NCBI GenBank assembly: GCA_944472155.2
Contig: OX235273.1
Span: 7,041,204-7,105,203 of the forward strand
Reading direction: 5' to 3'
Source: Trichobilharzia szidati
Lineage: Eukaryota > Platyhelminthes > Trematoda > Strigeidida > Schistosomatidae
Length of the DNA: 64,000 bases
In this document: positions 41,231 to 54,965 of the stretch, piece after piece
How positions within the stretch are numbered: position 1 is the first letter of the stretch
Layout of the letters: every line of letters begins with the position of its first letter
Position numbers and translations under genes: made by a program
The notes under the pieces: generated by a model
The model's input: the letters and a program-made list of their open reading frames with translations, nothing else
Databases searched by the model: none
Told to the model about the DNA's origin: nothing

Positions 41231-41583
41231 TACTCACCTTCTTCCCTTGCTTTGTGTGCTACATGGAGTGCGGCGACTTGAACTGCCGAACATCGATGCA
41301 AGGTTCTATGTCGAAAACAGACAGACAGTTCTTGGGTTTCAACGACTCTCGAATTGAAGTCACAGTTTGTGATGAATCTTGAAAATGAATGTTTGAACGA
41401 TGGGACGCCTATCGTCCATATATCGTTGTATGTAACCCTGTCACATCACTTCGCTACATGGAAATAATGTAGGCTGATGATGTCTATAGATGGTGAAACA
41501 CGAAAGGCATTAGTCAATGTGTACACTTTGTATTGTATTCTGTTGGTTAAAATATGTGAAAGTAATTTTGCAATATTCCTTAA

Positions 41584-41763
<180 letters not shown>

Positions 41764-41842
41764 TAGTATATTTTTACAGGTGTGGTACATCATTCATTCT
41801 CCTCTGTGTATATGCTAAACGAAATGTAATCACATTTAATTC

Positions 41843-42203
41843 CAACTTATATCATTCATAGGTACAACGTTTTCTTTCTTTCTTTTCGTTTTCTCTTTTT
41901 TTATGTGCTGTTTTGTTTCTTTCTTCCTTACAAACTCTACTTAAAACATTCTTCGTTTTTTCACATTCAACCTTTTTGTTGCCGCTTACGCCAGTATCTA
42001 CTTTTCTAACACCTTCAAACATTCTGTTCACTTTTGGCTTTGCTACCCATATGCTAATAAGCTGTTGTCAAAATTAACTGAGACTACCCATAATTTATGT
42101 AGAATTTTATTTATTGTTAATGTACGAAGTGGATTCAATACTGTAGTGAGATGCTGAGAATCCCATTCTGTATCACAAGCACTGTGTAATATAATAATAT
42201 AAT
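41843..42203 (+). mobile_element. CR1-like LINE 3' end
   Basis: Homologous to 21135-21510 (CGTTTTCTTTCTTTCTTTTC, GCTTTGCTACCCATATGCTA, CCCATTCTGTATCACAAGCA). Direct orientation, ending at the AT-rich tail. Confidence 0.7.
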
Positions 42204-42206
42204 GAT

Positions 42207-42970
42207 AGGTGAATAATAGGCATGATGCAAAAGTTAACGAATCGTAAGAGTAAGGGTTGGGTTATTTCAGAATGTTTTAACTTCTTGATGCAGAAGGTAG
42301 GACGGAATATTTTCTTAGAAATCAACAAGATATGAGACGACCGGGAATGAACAGCAGATAGAATGACGCCTTAGTATTTAATTTCCGACTTGGTCTCTAT
42401 TTCAGTGCCATCTATGTTGCACACTTCATGAGTGCTAACCAGTTTGTTTAGATCAGATTTATGCCTAAAGGTGAAATTGACTGATGGCATTTGGAGGGGT
42501 TTAAGGTAAGACCGTTTTCCACGGACCACTGGCTGATTTCTGATTAAAAGCCATTTAGTTTGAAGCAGTCACTTTGACATTTGACAGGCAAAGATACTGC
42601 CAGGTCGTCAGCATATTTGACAAAATTAATGTCATTTGAAGATGGTTAGTCATGTAGAAAGAAAGGAAGAAAAGAAAAGTGGGGAGAGTACAGCACCTTG
42701 GTGGACACCAGCTTCAGTGAGCGCAGCAGATAAGGATTCGCCTTTGTATACGGTGTACTGCATTCTGTTAGAGAAGTAGTAATGCAACCAGTTAGTGACC
42801 CAGGACTCAGTTTTTATCATAGAGAGCTTATTTAGCAAGAGACATCTAGGTACAGAGTCGAAAGCAGAAGTGAAGTCGAGAAGCGTATGTATCTCAAACA
42901 AATTCCTCCTACAAAATAATAAAAATCTACAAAGCGAAGAACCATCTGTCAGAGACAATAGGCTTTCCAT
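42207..42970 (-). mobile_element. CR1-like LINE RT, inverted relative to adjacent 3' end
   Basis: Minus strand homolog of 20012-20755: LLDFTSAFDSVPRCLLLNKL, SWVTNWLHYYFSNRMQYTVY, TEAGVHQGAVLSPLFF (VPQ changed to VHQ), with the YADD region and downstream parts in other frames. The 42650-42970 frame is open for 106 codons. Pseudogene. Confidence 0.75.
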
Positions 42971-43220
42971 CTCTATAATTTATTGATTTCTACTCTTTCT
43001 TTTCTCTCCTCCTCAAATCTGACATTACTTAACACATATTTACTTTGACATATTTCAGTTAGATATGTCAATTGACCTTTCCATGTAGTATGCAAAAAGA
43101 GTAATAATTCAATCAATATATAGACATGTTATAGAATTCATTTCAACGTCTGTTAAACTGTCATATGAGCTGTCAAGAGTTCCCTTGTGTGGATTTGATT
43201 TATGCTTCACTTCAAGTATG

Positions 43221-43768
43221 ACTACGGATTGAGAACTATTAAAAACCTGTTGGGAGTACTGGACAGCCAACTGTTTCATCCCACTAGTTTGGGACTTGTA
43301 TGCAGTGTACTCATCCACCCAGGAACTTCCAGTAGTTACTAGACCAGCGCCCGTGGACCATACCATTCAGTCAATGAGACCCGATCCAATGACCAGCTCA
43401 TGAATTCCAACTTCTAATGACTGACTACAAGACGAAGTTGACTGGAGTTCTAGTGGAAAGTTGAAAACAGTCCGGGGTACACCCAGTCAGGAGAAATACT
43501 CGCCAGCGATGACCTTGAGTGGTGCCTGTTCCGCTAAAGTCAAGAATTGGTAGAAGTTAGAACTCATGTGTCATCGAATCGGGTCTCAGTGATCGAATGA
43601 ATAGTCTTCGGGCTATCTTCGTAACTGAAAGGTGTCCTGGCTTCGATCCCCGGCAGTGGATGTGTACTTCCAATAAGTCACAAACTATTGGGACAAAACA
43701 GCTACCCAGTACTCCCTGTTGGTTTTCAATGTTTTCCTAACTGATATCAATCCGTGGACAAACTTGAA
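43221..43768. mobile_element. SINE2 inverted dimer (unit 2)
   Basis: Copy of 23538-24088. Best B box of the family (GGCTTCGATCCCC). The hammerhead-like region is decayed: CCAATAAGTCACAAACTATT and GGGACAAAACAG (GAAA changed to AAAA). Confidence 0.6.
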
Positions 43769-44533
43769 ATACGAACCTGTTTAGTAAGTGGTTAACTAGA
43801 TAGATGGGTATAAGTGCTCCACTTCGGTGAGTGACTATATTCCCAGTGATCCCCTTAAAGGTCAGTGGACCGCGAGAATCATCTTTTCTGTAACGGGTAC
43901 GCCTAGAAATCCCTCATGTTTGTAATTACCTGTTGATACCTATCTGTTCAAGAAGTCCCGTATACCAATCAATTCGGGAAATCACAAGAATAAATGATTT
44001 TTTGTAAAAATTATATTTGTAAAGTCTCAGCGAGATTGAAATGAGTAATTCCAACGTTTCCTGTGTTCGGCAATCTGGTCCGAACTTCTTCAGGGAAATT
44101 AATCGAAATTAACATAACAGAGGTTTATATGCGGAAAAGGAGGACATCACTTGTTTTTAAAAACTTTCTCCAATCATGAGTCATTCAATAAGTATAATAA
44201 ACACAAAAATTTATGACCTGTGATCAAAATTTGACCTCGGACTTACAAATATTCGTCTACTTTGTTAAACACTTTAAACAGAGTGTGTATGTGTGTGGGT
44301 AAACAGCTGTAAAACATTTCCTAACGTCTCCATAAGAAGATATCTACAGTCGAGAATTTTGACCCAGTATTAATAATAAGTGATACATATCCATTTTTAT
44401 TTATTTATTAATAAGGATTTCATATGCATCACACACATACACACTCTGTTTAAAGTGTTTAACATTATTCTGAGATTGCCGCTCAAGGTGTTCAGAAGAC
44501 TTTGCAATTTGTCAATATCTTCACTAGGAGGAA

Positions 44534-47500
44534 CCTCGCCAAGATTACTAGCTCGTTAGTTGTCTAGCCGGTCCCAAGCCCGGATAAAGAAGGAGGGTTG
44601 GGGCGTGGTGCTAGCAACTACACACCCAAAACTTAACCAAATTGCTACAGAAACTTCGACGCACAAATATATTACAAATACTAAAAATATAAACAATTAC
44701 CTTACTTTTCGATGGAACCGGGAAGTGAAATGACGAAGGCTCGTCAAAGCCTTCGGGAAGCCAGTCAGCCGATGTGCCTCCTCCTTTCCATGAAAGCAAA
44801 AATAAGGATAGGGACGTGGAATATTCGTACAATGTACGAAACTGGAAAGGCTGCCCAGGTAGCCGCAGAAATGAGAAGGAAGATATGGAATAGAAGTGTT
44901 GAGAATCTGCGAGAGCACATGGAACGGATGTGGAAGGTGCCAACCATCAACTAGAGAGACCGCAATCTACTCCAGTCACCCAGAGGACAACCACGAGCAC
45001 ACCGTGGAAGTGGCCATCATGATGTCACCAACACCAGCCGAAGCTCTCATGCAGTCGGAACCAATCTCCTCCACGATAATCACAGCTAGGTTCAACTCAA
45101 CAGGAAGGAAGCTTACAATCATTCAATGCTATGCGCCTACAAACATCTCAGAACAATAATAATAAGAGTAATAACAATTTGCTCTATTCCAGAAACAGTA
45201 CTAGTGGTACAGTGTGGAATTTTCACCACATATCTACAATATTTAGATCTAATTTTATCAAACATTTAAAAGGAGTATTTCAAAACAATAATAAATATAA
45301 AGACACCAACAGCAAAACAAACAATCAGGAAAAACACAAAATAATTAAAAAATGCCAAAAAATACCAAGAAGTAGAAAGGAAAATAAACAGCATATAATA
45401 ATAACTCACTCAGTATTGGCTAGTGGAAGCTATGAGATGATTATGCATGGTGACAGTAAAGCTATAGTCATACAAGAACTTATGAAATGATACTTAAGAA
45501 TATTTATCGCCAAGATGATCAGTTAATTTGCTTGAAATAACTCTAAACAATCAAAACAAGAGAAGAAGGAGCATTTCTACAGACAACTACAAACAGTAAT
45601 GGACAACGTCACAAATGGCCATATCACAATCCTGATGAGTGATATGAATGTGAAACTGGGAGGAGATAATACAGGAAGAGAACTCACCATCGGTCGTGAG
45701 GTCCTCGGTGAAATGAACGACAATACTGAACTCTTCTCAGATTTCTGCGCCTTCAATGATTTGGTCATTGGTGGCAGTGTCTTCAAACACAAGGATACGC
45801 ACAAGGCGACATGGATTTCACCAAACGGACACACCAAAAACCAGATACACTTCATTTCAATCTCAAGGAAGTGGAAACGGAGCATAATCGACACAAGGTC
45901 GAGGAGAGGAGCAGATGTGGCTTCAGACCACTATCTACTACAAAGGACTTTCGAGGTGAAGCTAAAAGCCTCGAGGATACCTGGGGATAGATCACAATGC
46001 AACTTCAACACTCAAAACTGAAGGGCACAACCACAAACGACACTTTCACTGCAACTGTCACAGCAAAGCAACAAACAATACGTCGCATCACGGAACAATC
46101 ATTCATGGAAGACCATTGAAACCCTCTGAAGCTGATTTTCAACAAAACGTGTACAACGGTTTTAGGAAGAAAGAAGTGACAAGACAAGGAATGGCTCTCA
46201 ACGGACACTTGGAAGCTAATAGAGGAGAGGAGAGTGGTGAAAGAGAAAATGATTCAATGCAAAGGCGGACAAGAGAAAGAGACGCTGACTTCAACTTACA
46301 CAGCAATGGAAAAAGAAGCGGAGAAGCGTGCTAGCAAGGACAAAAGACAATTCTACGACAATCTGGCCACTGAAACTGAGAAGGCAGCAGGCAAAAACCA
46401 CCTGACGACATTATATCAGATAACCAAGTCTCTATCCGGGAAGAGATCAACACAAGTGAAAGCTACAAAACAGCACCAAGGGAACCCAATTACCAAGGAA
46501 GAGAGACAGATTAAACAATGTGCGGACCACTTCAAACGACTCTTGAACCGACCACCACCTGCAACACACCTAGAAACACCAACAACAGCGCATACACAAC
46601 TGAAAGTTGACACCAATCCTCCAACGAAAGCTGAAGTCTTGAATGCAATCAAGCTTCTGAACGCTGTACCGGATGGAACACCCCCGGAAGCACTGAAAGC
46701 GGACCCAATAGCGACAGCAGATATGCTGACTGCATTATTGCAAAAACTCTCGAAGGAGGGAAAGGTGCCTACTGACTGGAGAAAAGGTTAGCTTGTGAAA
46801 CTAACAAAGAAAACCGACTTAGGACTCTGCAAGAACTGGCGAGGAACCATGCTCCTGTCGACGCCAAGTAAAATCCTCAGTCGCATCATCCTGGAGAGAA
46901 TAAACGACGCACTGGATACACAACTCCGACCAGAACAAGCTGAATTCAGGAAAGGCAAATCATCTCACCAAATTGCAACTCTACGCATCATCATCACAGA
47001 ACAAAGCAACGAACGCCAATCAATCCTCTACCTCAACTTTAGAAACTTTCAGAAGGCCTTCGACAGCGTTGACCGCCAAGTAATTTGGAAACCACTCGAG
47101 TACTATGGCCTACGCCAAATATTCATCAACCTTATTCAACAGCCGTACGACAACGGAACATGTCAATTCATCCACAACGGAAAACTCAGCGAGGCGTTTC
47201 GAGTAAACACAGGAGTCAGACAAGGGTGCCTATTATCACCAATGATATTCCTAATTGTGGTGGACTGGATTATGCATCAGACAATGAGAAACGAAAAGAC
47301 AGGGATATCCTGGACCGAAGTGAAGAACCTAGAAGACATGGATTTCGCGCGTGGATGATTCATGTTTGATGTCATACACAATATCCAAGACTTACAAGCG
47401 AAAACCGACAAACTGGTCGAAGAAGCAGCAAAGACAGGACTCCAGGTGAACATAGACAAGATGGAGGTTATGAATATAACCAACCAACCAACCAACAACA

Positions 47501-48203
47501 ACAACAGCAGCAGCAACATCCACCGCCAATAACATCAACAGAAGGGATTTGAAAGAGGTTAATTCATTCACTTATCTAGGGAGAATTGTCTCAACTACAG
47601 CAGGAACCGACGAGGATGTCAAATCGAGACGAGAATCGGGATGGCGAGAAACACATTAATCAACCTCAAACCAATCTGGAAATCTTCGTCAATCCTCAGC
47701 ATCAACAACAAAATTCGGATTTTCAATACAAACGTCAGTCAAGTCAGTTCTTCTATACGGATCAGAAACTTGGTGGGTCACAAAGAATATTTCCAACAGT
47801 CTGTTGCAGACATTTATCAACAACTATCTTTGCTCTATACTGAAGATCAGATGGCCGGAAAGAACAAGAACCAACAAGAAACTATGGGAACAAACAAAAC
47901 AAGAAGCAATCGCTCAACAAATATGCAGGAGAAAGTGGAGATGGATTGGACACTCGCTGAGGAGGCCGCTGGGTGACATTGAGCGTCAACCCAACGCTCG
48001 AGTGGAACCCGAAAGGGAAGCGGCGAGTAGTGGGACGTCCAAGAGTGACATGGAGGAGATCGTGTGAAGAAGAGTTGAAACAGTATGGACTAACATGGAT
48101 GCAGGTGAAAAGTACACCAAAAGACAGAAGCAAGTGGACACGCACAGTTGAAGTCCTATGTTCCACTAGGAACCCAAGGGAACAATAGTAACAATAATCA
48201 TAA
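44534..48203 (+). mobile_element. RTE-A LINE, near full length (unit 2)
   Basis: Same termini and flanks as the unit 1 copy. Frames: 44712-44954 (IRIGTWNIRTMYETGKAAQV), 44896-45159 (LRICESTWNGCG, IIQCYAPTN), the CR1-like insertion, 45599-46021 (TILMSDMNVKLGG where GDMNAK is expected; SRRGADVASDHYLLQ with intact SDH), 46234-46791 (connector, 185 codons), 46795-47358 (RT), and 47586-48188 (C-terminal domain). It has no PLE insertion, so the connector-RT join is uninterrupted apart from one stop at 46789-46791. RTE-B halves flank it at 44465-44533 and 48204-48536. Confidence 0.85.
46795..47358 (+). pseudogene. RTE-A reverse transcriptase (unit 2)
   Basis: 187 open codons with RGTMLLSTPSKILSRIILER, NFQKAFDSVDRQVIWKPLEY (motif A), TGVRQGCLLSPMIFLIVVDW (motif B) and NLEDMDFARG. 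The same 4-nt insertion as in unit 1 disrupts FADD at about 47346-47352. The stop at 46789 separates it from the connector. Confidence 0.8.
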
Positions 48204-48536
48204 TTCACCTAGGAGGCAGGACTATATCATCTGCATATTCTAAGTCAACAAGATTATTCCCTCGTGGTGACAAGTCAATCACTGAGTCGCTGAAGTCACC
48301 GAGGGTTAAGTTCATTAGTACATCTATGATAAAATTGAATAGAAATGGGGATGGTGGGTATCCCCTCTGACGGACACCACTGCACTGGTTGTCATCACTT
48401 CAGATGACAACTCACCGTAAGCTCTTCAGTTCGAGTAGAGTGAGTGCCTTGATCAGTGCAATATATTTTTTCTCGCCATTCCCTTCACAGTCAAACATCG
48501 CCATAGTACCTCTCGGTAGACGGAGTTGAATCCCGG
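48204..48536 (-). pseudogene. RTE-B RT palm, upstream half (unit 2)
   Basis: Copy of 28703-29035 with the YADD motif and GVRQRG-like motif B on the minus strand. Confidence 0.65.
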
Positions 48537-48539
48537 CCT

Positions 48540-49150
48540 ATAGCTCAAGAAATATAACCAGTCAATATGCCCACCCGCCTTAGAAGCAGTTAAAACACAA
48601 CTAACTACTGTCTTGATCTCTAACTTAGCCATAAGACAAAGCTGCCTATTAAGAAAATTATTTTAGCAATTCACTTATGCTGTCTCACATCTACTATCTT
48701 TAAATTCCACGGAAAAATATTTAGTCAAACAGAAGGTGTAGCAATGAGGTGGATCACCAGTATTCCCTATCCTAGCAGATATATTTATCGACAGCTGTGA
48801 AAATATTGATCTTAATCCTACTCAGAAGACATGGTGAAGATATGTGGATGATACCTTCACAAACGCAGGGTGTTTACAACAGAACATATCGCTCTCTCTC
48901 TCTAGCTTCTTCACACATATAAACTCACTAGTAGAGGGAATACAACTCACATTTCAATCGGGAAATGAATGAACAACGAGAATTAGCTATGATGTTACAT
49001 TGTAAAATAAAACGAACAGAAGAAGGTAAACTGCACACACACTAGCCTTTGTGAAAAGCTTACGCATCCCAACAATAGATATTTAGACTTTAATTCATGT
49101 CATCCGTTATCTGTCCGTGAAGTGTCTGACAAATCGAGCAGTAGCTCTAA
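48540..49150 (+). pseudogene. PLE reverse transcriptase remnant (unit 2)
   Basis: Copy of 29040-29640 (YVDDTFTNAG, NRAVAL equivalents) with further small changes, e.g. an expanded CT repeat at about 48890-48902. Confidence 0.65.
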
Positions 49151-49468
49151 GTAGTACTGGGGTGAGAGCTGGCAGCTAGCCAAAGTTAGTACACAGTAAT
49201 TGACGTCAATGTTTATGTCCCCAATATTGGTGGTGAGAAAATGAGAGGAAAGGTTTTGCGTAGGCGGATACATTTAGCATATGGATGACCGGACACAGCC
49301 ACAAACAGATGCAAGGTTAACTTCCTTCTAGAAACAACCAATCAAAGACTTTTATCTACTAACAATAATCTACATTAAAATCTATAAATATCTTTTGATT
49401 TTCCTTATTCAACGATCGGTTGCCTGGCCCTTGTCCTCTGATGCTGCAGTACAACAAAAGACCTATAA
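49151..49468 (-). repeat. Module M, inverted copy (unit 2)
   Basis: Corresponds to 29641-29966. Confidence 0.55.
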
Positions 49469-52222
49469 GATGAGATAACACAAATCGAACAAGGTTTTCA
49501 TCATTAAATGCAAAACAGAGACAGTAAAAGAAGAGATAAAAGCCAAAAGAATAGTAATATCGAAGAACTATTTGGTTTTCTTTGGGTATTATAAGTCACA
49601 AGGAGTGGATACATCTGCACCAGCCGTCCTCTGAGAACGAGGATTTTGAGCCAGCCTTCATTGGTTTTTACAGTCCCAAGTAGCCCAACCAGTCAGGAAG
49701 TCTACACATTCCTACATGGCTTAAACTAACTGTTGTGGATTTCATTGACTGACGGAGTCCACTTTTTCGTTTGACCAACACCACCAACAGCTCTTTTCCA
49801 ACCTGATTCGATGTCAGGGTAGAAGGCTCGCCAACTAAGCATGCACACTGTGTTCAGTTGTTCGCCGTATAATTAGTTGCCAACCGATTCACTTATTATA
49901 AACCTACCTGGTAGTAACCTGGCTGAAAAGCGAAGGTTGCACATGTGAGTGAGTCTAGTGTGACTACACACTCCACTGCACTCCACGTAAGAGAATAAAC
50001 ATCACTACTGTCCTAAAAGAAGAAACTTCAAAGCTCCACCATATTGTGGAGGGAGTGCCCTTCCAATGTGTTCAGACTTGGTCAGTGAGTGAGTGAGTAA
50101 AAAAACGTTTTAAATTAGAATCAAGAAGACAAATATTACTCTTTCATTCAGTACACCACCTTATTTTGCTGCTTATATTATTCATAAAACATAAATAAGT
50201 ACATTGTGAGTAATAATCAATAATCGGTGGGGTTAGGGGGGAGGGGGGTTGGTGTGTGGCGGCGTAGTCCCAACTGTGTAGTTCGTTTGATTATTTGTGT
50301 TTGGTCTTCTCTTTGTCGTAGCATAGATTCTGTTGGCCTCTGTGAATTTCTTCTTCTCCTGAAGGTACTTTATGTACACTACAGTTTTCGGCGTGATACA
50401 AACCGCAGAACAGTAATGGATTTCGTGAAAGAAATTGTTCATGAAGCCGTCAAGTCAGGAATTGTCGCGGCTGTTGGGCTGACATCCCTTCTGAGTCTCT
50501 CATGCATGTGCTTGATTTCTTTTTGTTTCTTTGTCACCTGCACCGGAATTTCGTTAATGTGCTGCACTACGGCTTCCAAGCTTTTTATAATTTTATTACG
50601 CATCCATTCAAACCAAATCAAAATCAGGATTCATGGAATAATCCATTTAAAAGTAAGTATTCGCTTGAACTGGGACACCAAGTAAACTTAAAGAAAATAA
50701 TTGGCGAGCGTATCGCAGCCTTATTGAGAAGAAACATTGTCCGAAAAGTTGGATTATTTCATGTTGCGTCGTATTTTGGTTCCTATGGTTATCAGAGTTG
50801 CCAAATTAAACCAAGCAACTGCTACGGAAAGTAGGTAGGTACACACACACACACACACACAAAACGAACTTAGCAGTCTCAAAGTAATCTTGCAACCAAA
50901 ATACGACGCAACGTGAAATAATTCAACTTTTCGGACAATTTTTCTTCTCACTAAGGCTGCGACACGCTCGCCAATAATTTTCTTTAAGTTTACTTGGTGT
51001 CCCAGTTCAAGCGAATACTTACTTTTAAATGGATTATTCCATGAATCCTGATTTGATTTGATTTGAATGGATGCGTAATAAAATTATAAAAAGCTTGCAA
51101 GCCGTAGTGCAGCACATTAACGAAATCCCGGTGTGTAAGTGACAAAGAAACAAAAAGAAATCAAGGACATGCATGAGAGACTCAAAAGGGATGTCAGCCC
51201 AACAGCCGCGACAATTCCTGACTTGATGGGTTCATGGCAATAAACAATTTCTTTCACGAAATCCATTCACGTTCTGCGGTTTGTATCACACCGAAAACTG
51301 TAGTGTACATAAAGTACCTTCAGAAGAAGAAGAAATTCACAGAGGCCAACAGAATCTATGCCACGACAAAGAGAAGACCAAACACAAATAATCGAACTAC
51401 ACAGTTGGGACTACACCCTCACACACCAACCCCCCTTCCCCCTACCCCAGCCGATTATTGACTATTACTACTCACAATGTACTTATTTATGTTTTATGAA
51501 TAATATAAGCAGCAAAATAAGGTGGTGTACTGAATGAAAAAGTAATATTTGTCTTCTTGATTCTAATTGAAAACGTTTTTTTAATCACTCACTCACTCAC
51601 TCACCAAGTCTGGACACATTGGAAGGCCACTCCCTCCATATGGTGGTGGAGCTTTCAAGTCTCTTTTAGGACAGTAGTGATGTTTATTCTCTTACGTGTA
51701 GTGGAGTGGAGTGTGTAGTAGTCACACTAGACTCACCACTCACATGTGCAACCTTCGCTTTTCATCGGGATTACTACCAGGTAGGTTTATAATAAGTGAA
51801 TCGGTTGGAGAATTAATTATACGGCGAACAACTGAACACAGTGTGCATGCTTAGTTGGCGAGCCTTCTACCCTGACATAGAATCAGGTTGGAAAAGAGCT
51901 GCTGGTGGTGTTGGTCAAACCACAACATGGACTCCATCAGTCAATGAAATCCATAACAATTAGTTTAAGCCATGTAGGAATGTGTAGACTTCCTGACTGG
52001 TTGGGGTCCTTGGGAGGGTAAAAACCAATGAAGGCTGGCTCAAAATCCTCGTTCTCAGCGGATGGCTGGTGCAGATGCATCCACTCCCTTGTGACTTATA
52101 ATACCCAATAAAAACCAAATAGTTCTTCGATATTACTATTCTCTTTGCCTTATATCTCTGTTTTTACTGTCTCTGTTTTGCATTTAATGATGAAAACTTT
52201 CTTCTATCTGTTTTATCTCATC
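49469..52222. repeat. 2.75-kb palindrome (unit 2)
   Basis: Left arm 49469-50781, spacer 50782-50893, right arm 50894-52222. The arms match those of unit 1, but the spacer is reverse complemented relative to unit 1 (here CCTATGGTTATCAGAGTTGC first and AGTAATCTTGC last). Confidence 0.8.
50416..50685 (+). CDS. Small hydrophobic ORF in left palindrome arm (unit 2)
   Basis: MDFVKEIVHEAVKSGIVAAV, GLTSLLSLSCMCLISFCFFV, TCTGISLMCCTTASKLFIIL and LRIHSNQ. The open frame extends upstream without a stop to 50227. Compared with unit 1 the changes in the first 15 residues are conservative (L/F, I/V, I/V, T/S). In the right arm (minus strand, about 51264 downward) a 2-nt insertion truncates the equivalent ORF. 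Function unknown. Confidence 0.3.
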   Translation: MDFVKEIVHEAVKSGIVAAVGLTSLLSLSCMCLISFCFFVTCTGISLMCCTTASKLFIILLRIHSNQIKIRIHGIIHLKVSIRLNWDTK

Positions 52223-52581
52223 ATTTGGGGTTTTTGTGCAAGCCCCAGTTTTTCACGCAGCATTCCAAATAACTAAGGAGAAAGTGGTCAGTATATATAC
52301 ATACATCCCTAAATTCACTGAAGCGAAAGAGTACCACAGCTTTGTAGGAAGTTTTCTACACAGAATAATTTTTCTCTGGGAAACTGACATGTGATCAAGC
52401 CGACCAGCTCATCAGGAACGAGGTGGATACATGACATGACATTCTATGTACCATTGACTTCGGCTTCCTTGGCTGATCTTTCGAAACCGTTCAGCACTCA
52501 TCAACTATATATCCAGATAGACAGTGTTGTGTGTGACATTAGTTAGTTAGAATGGCCGTTTATTAACGAATATGACACTTC

Positions 52582-52773
52582 ATGACACTTCCGCGCTTCG
52601 TCTTCGCCTTCTTCTCCTTGTTATTCTCCTCTTCACATGGATCCCAGTCTGATGAGGCATATACACATGCAAAACTGTGCTCAATTAGGAAAGGAGGAAC
52701 AATCAAGAAGACAAATATCACTCACTTTTCCACTCAGTACACCACCTTATTTTCCTGCTTATATTATTCATAA
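52582..52773 (+). CDS. Small ORF with signal-peptide-like start (unit 2)
   Basis: MTLPRFVFAFFSLLFSSSHG, SQSDEAYTHAKLCSIRKGGT. Copy of 33075-33278 with in-frame length changes in the hydrophobic stretch and a frameshift after SIRK. Weak candidate. Confidence 0.22.
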   Translation: MTLPRFVFAFFSLLFSSSHGSQSDEAYTHAKLCSIRKGGTIKKTNITHFSTQYTTLFSCLYYS

Positions 52774-53394
52774 ATTATAAATACATTGTGAGTAATAATC
52801 ATCTAGAATACCCTGGATGGATTAATTAGGTAGGTAGGTAGGTAGATGGGTAGGTAGAGTAATTGGACAAAGTGCATTCGCGAGAAATATGACTATACAT
52901 ACACACACACACATAGACAAACCGACAGACACACGCACTGGTGTACCAGACTAGTTAGTTTGTTCTTCTTATGATTGTGATTGATGCCACCTTTCTCCAC
53001 CTTCTTCTTCTGCTTTTTCTTCATTGTAAACCTAGAGCAGTGTTCACAAGTTGAACAAAGCCTAAAATCACAGGTTGCCAAGCAACTAGATAACGAACCC
53101 AATCCAATAGATTCCCGTATAAAATATGCGGTTTATCCCATCTAGAAGGAGCAGCAGTGTAGGAGTTGTTGTTGTTGTTGTTCAGAGGAAGACAATTAAG
53201 AAAGTTTAGCGTGCAAATGTAGAAGCAATTTAAAACAAGAAAGAAACAGTTCAAACCTTACCACTTTGACAACCGCTAGCTAAAGTGAGCCTAATCCTGA
53301 GGAGTATTCAACTTACTATTATTATAATCTATCATATTGACGACTGAATTTTAGCCTGTAAAACTATAATCATCATTGTTATTATTTCTTTAGG

Positions 53395-54285
53395 TTCTGA
53401 GTGGTCCTCTTTAGCTGCTACCTCTACAATTGCTAATAAACTCTTATCTCCTTCATGTCACCCTCGGTTGCCTCACTCGTTCTTTCCACTCGACAGTCTA
53501 CTTGACGTGAGATGTCATCTGACGCTTTCCTCAGTATGTATCCGCCGATTCATCCTCCTATCTACCCCCACCACCCTCAGCATATATTTGTGAAGCATTC
53601 ATTAGTAAGGTTCTTGTCAGAGTTCCCCTAGTTCCCCTATAGCCCGGTCAGTCATTTCATCCTCTGTATCAAACCAGCAGTTAGGGTATTTGTTGATCAA
53701 GAGTCAGTCTGCAGTAGGCGCTGTTTGGAAATGATTTCGCTAAGGACGTGTACTTCAAGTCTTTGGATGCCTTCTGGTTTGGAGAAGCACCGACATCACG
53801 CATAAGTGTTGAAAATATATATGAATCTTGTTCATTATAATGCACTGAGGACTGAGCAGATTTCTCTTCACATATATTACACTGATTTCGGAAATAGTAA
53901 TAATAATAATAATAAGGTCTGTTGTCTTCATCGATCCTGCCTGAGGCTTTCTTTGGCTTCCACGCTCTCATCAAATTCGGCCTGTAATTGAATTGAAACA
54001 ATGCTGACTGACTGAGCATTAGATAAGTGTGAAAGAAGTGACTTCCATCGAATTTCTTGTGTTGACGACGATGATTAGTCGTGGTGTCTTCATAACCTAC
54101 CTCTGTCTTCTCTATGTCCTGTCTTTACCGCCTTCTCGCTCCCCGCGAATGGTGGTATGATTCAGTTCACCACAATCAGGAATATCATCATCGTTGACAG
54201 TAGCAGGTAACTCTGTCTTTCTGCTGTCCTCACTTAAAAGGCTTAACTGAGTGTTCCGTTGTGAGTCACTTGGTATCCCCATATA
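53395..54285 (-). mobile_element. RTE-A fragment, highly degenerate (unit 2)
   Basis: Copy of 33906-34785. Confidence 0.55.
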
Positions 54286-54289
54286 ATTA

Positions 54290-54965
54290 TTATATTGTTG
54301 TTTCCTTTAATTCCTAGAGGAAAATAGGGCTTCAGCCGAACGTCTCCATTGCTTCCTGGGTTCTCCAACAACGTTTTCATCACCTGTCTCCATGTCTGTC
54401 CACATGCTTTCATCTCCTCTTTGCATGTCCTCCTCCATGTCACCTTCGCACTGACGACCAACTCGTCGCTTCCCATTTCGGTTCCAGTCGAGCTATGGCC
54501 TGGCGTGTGATGTCACTTACTTCATGGTGTGTTTTCTCACAGTATGGCCAATCCAGCAATCAATTTCTGCTGATGAAGGTCTGTAGTTTGTTCAAAGTGC
54601 CCTTCGCGACGCGGCGCCAAGTCTTTGATCCGTATAGCAAGTAGCACTGACAAACTTCACATTGGAATTCGCGATCCTCACTGTGATATACTCATCAGTT
54701 CCGTCCGCCTGTAGTGGAAACGATGCTTCCCAGGTAGGTAAACGAGGTTGTTTCTTTCAGGTTCCTCCCATTTAAGCTGATTGTTGTCTGTTGTTGTTTA
54801 CGTTGCTGTTGGCCAGGAATCTTTATCATCTCTGTTTTCTCTATGTTCACCTGAAGTCCTATCTTCTCTGGATGCTTCTTCTGCCAACTTCCTGCTTTTC
54901 ACTTGCATATCTTCCAGTTTGTAGGAAACCAGACATATATCAACGGCGAAGTCCAGATCCTCCGC
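54290..54965 (-). mobile_element. RTE-A fragment (unit 2)
   Basis: Copy of 34795-35720 with an internal deletion of about 250 bp. Frame 54243-54476 includes ELVVSAKVTWRRTCKEEMKA, the C-terminal landmark. Confidence 0.65.
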
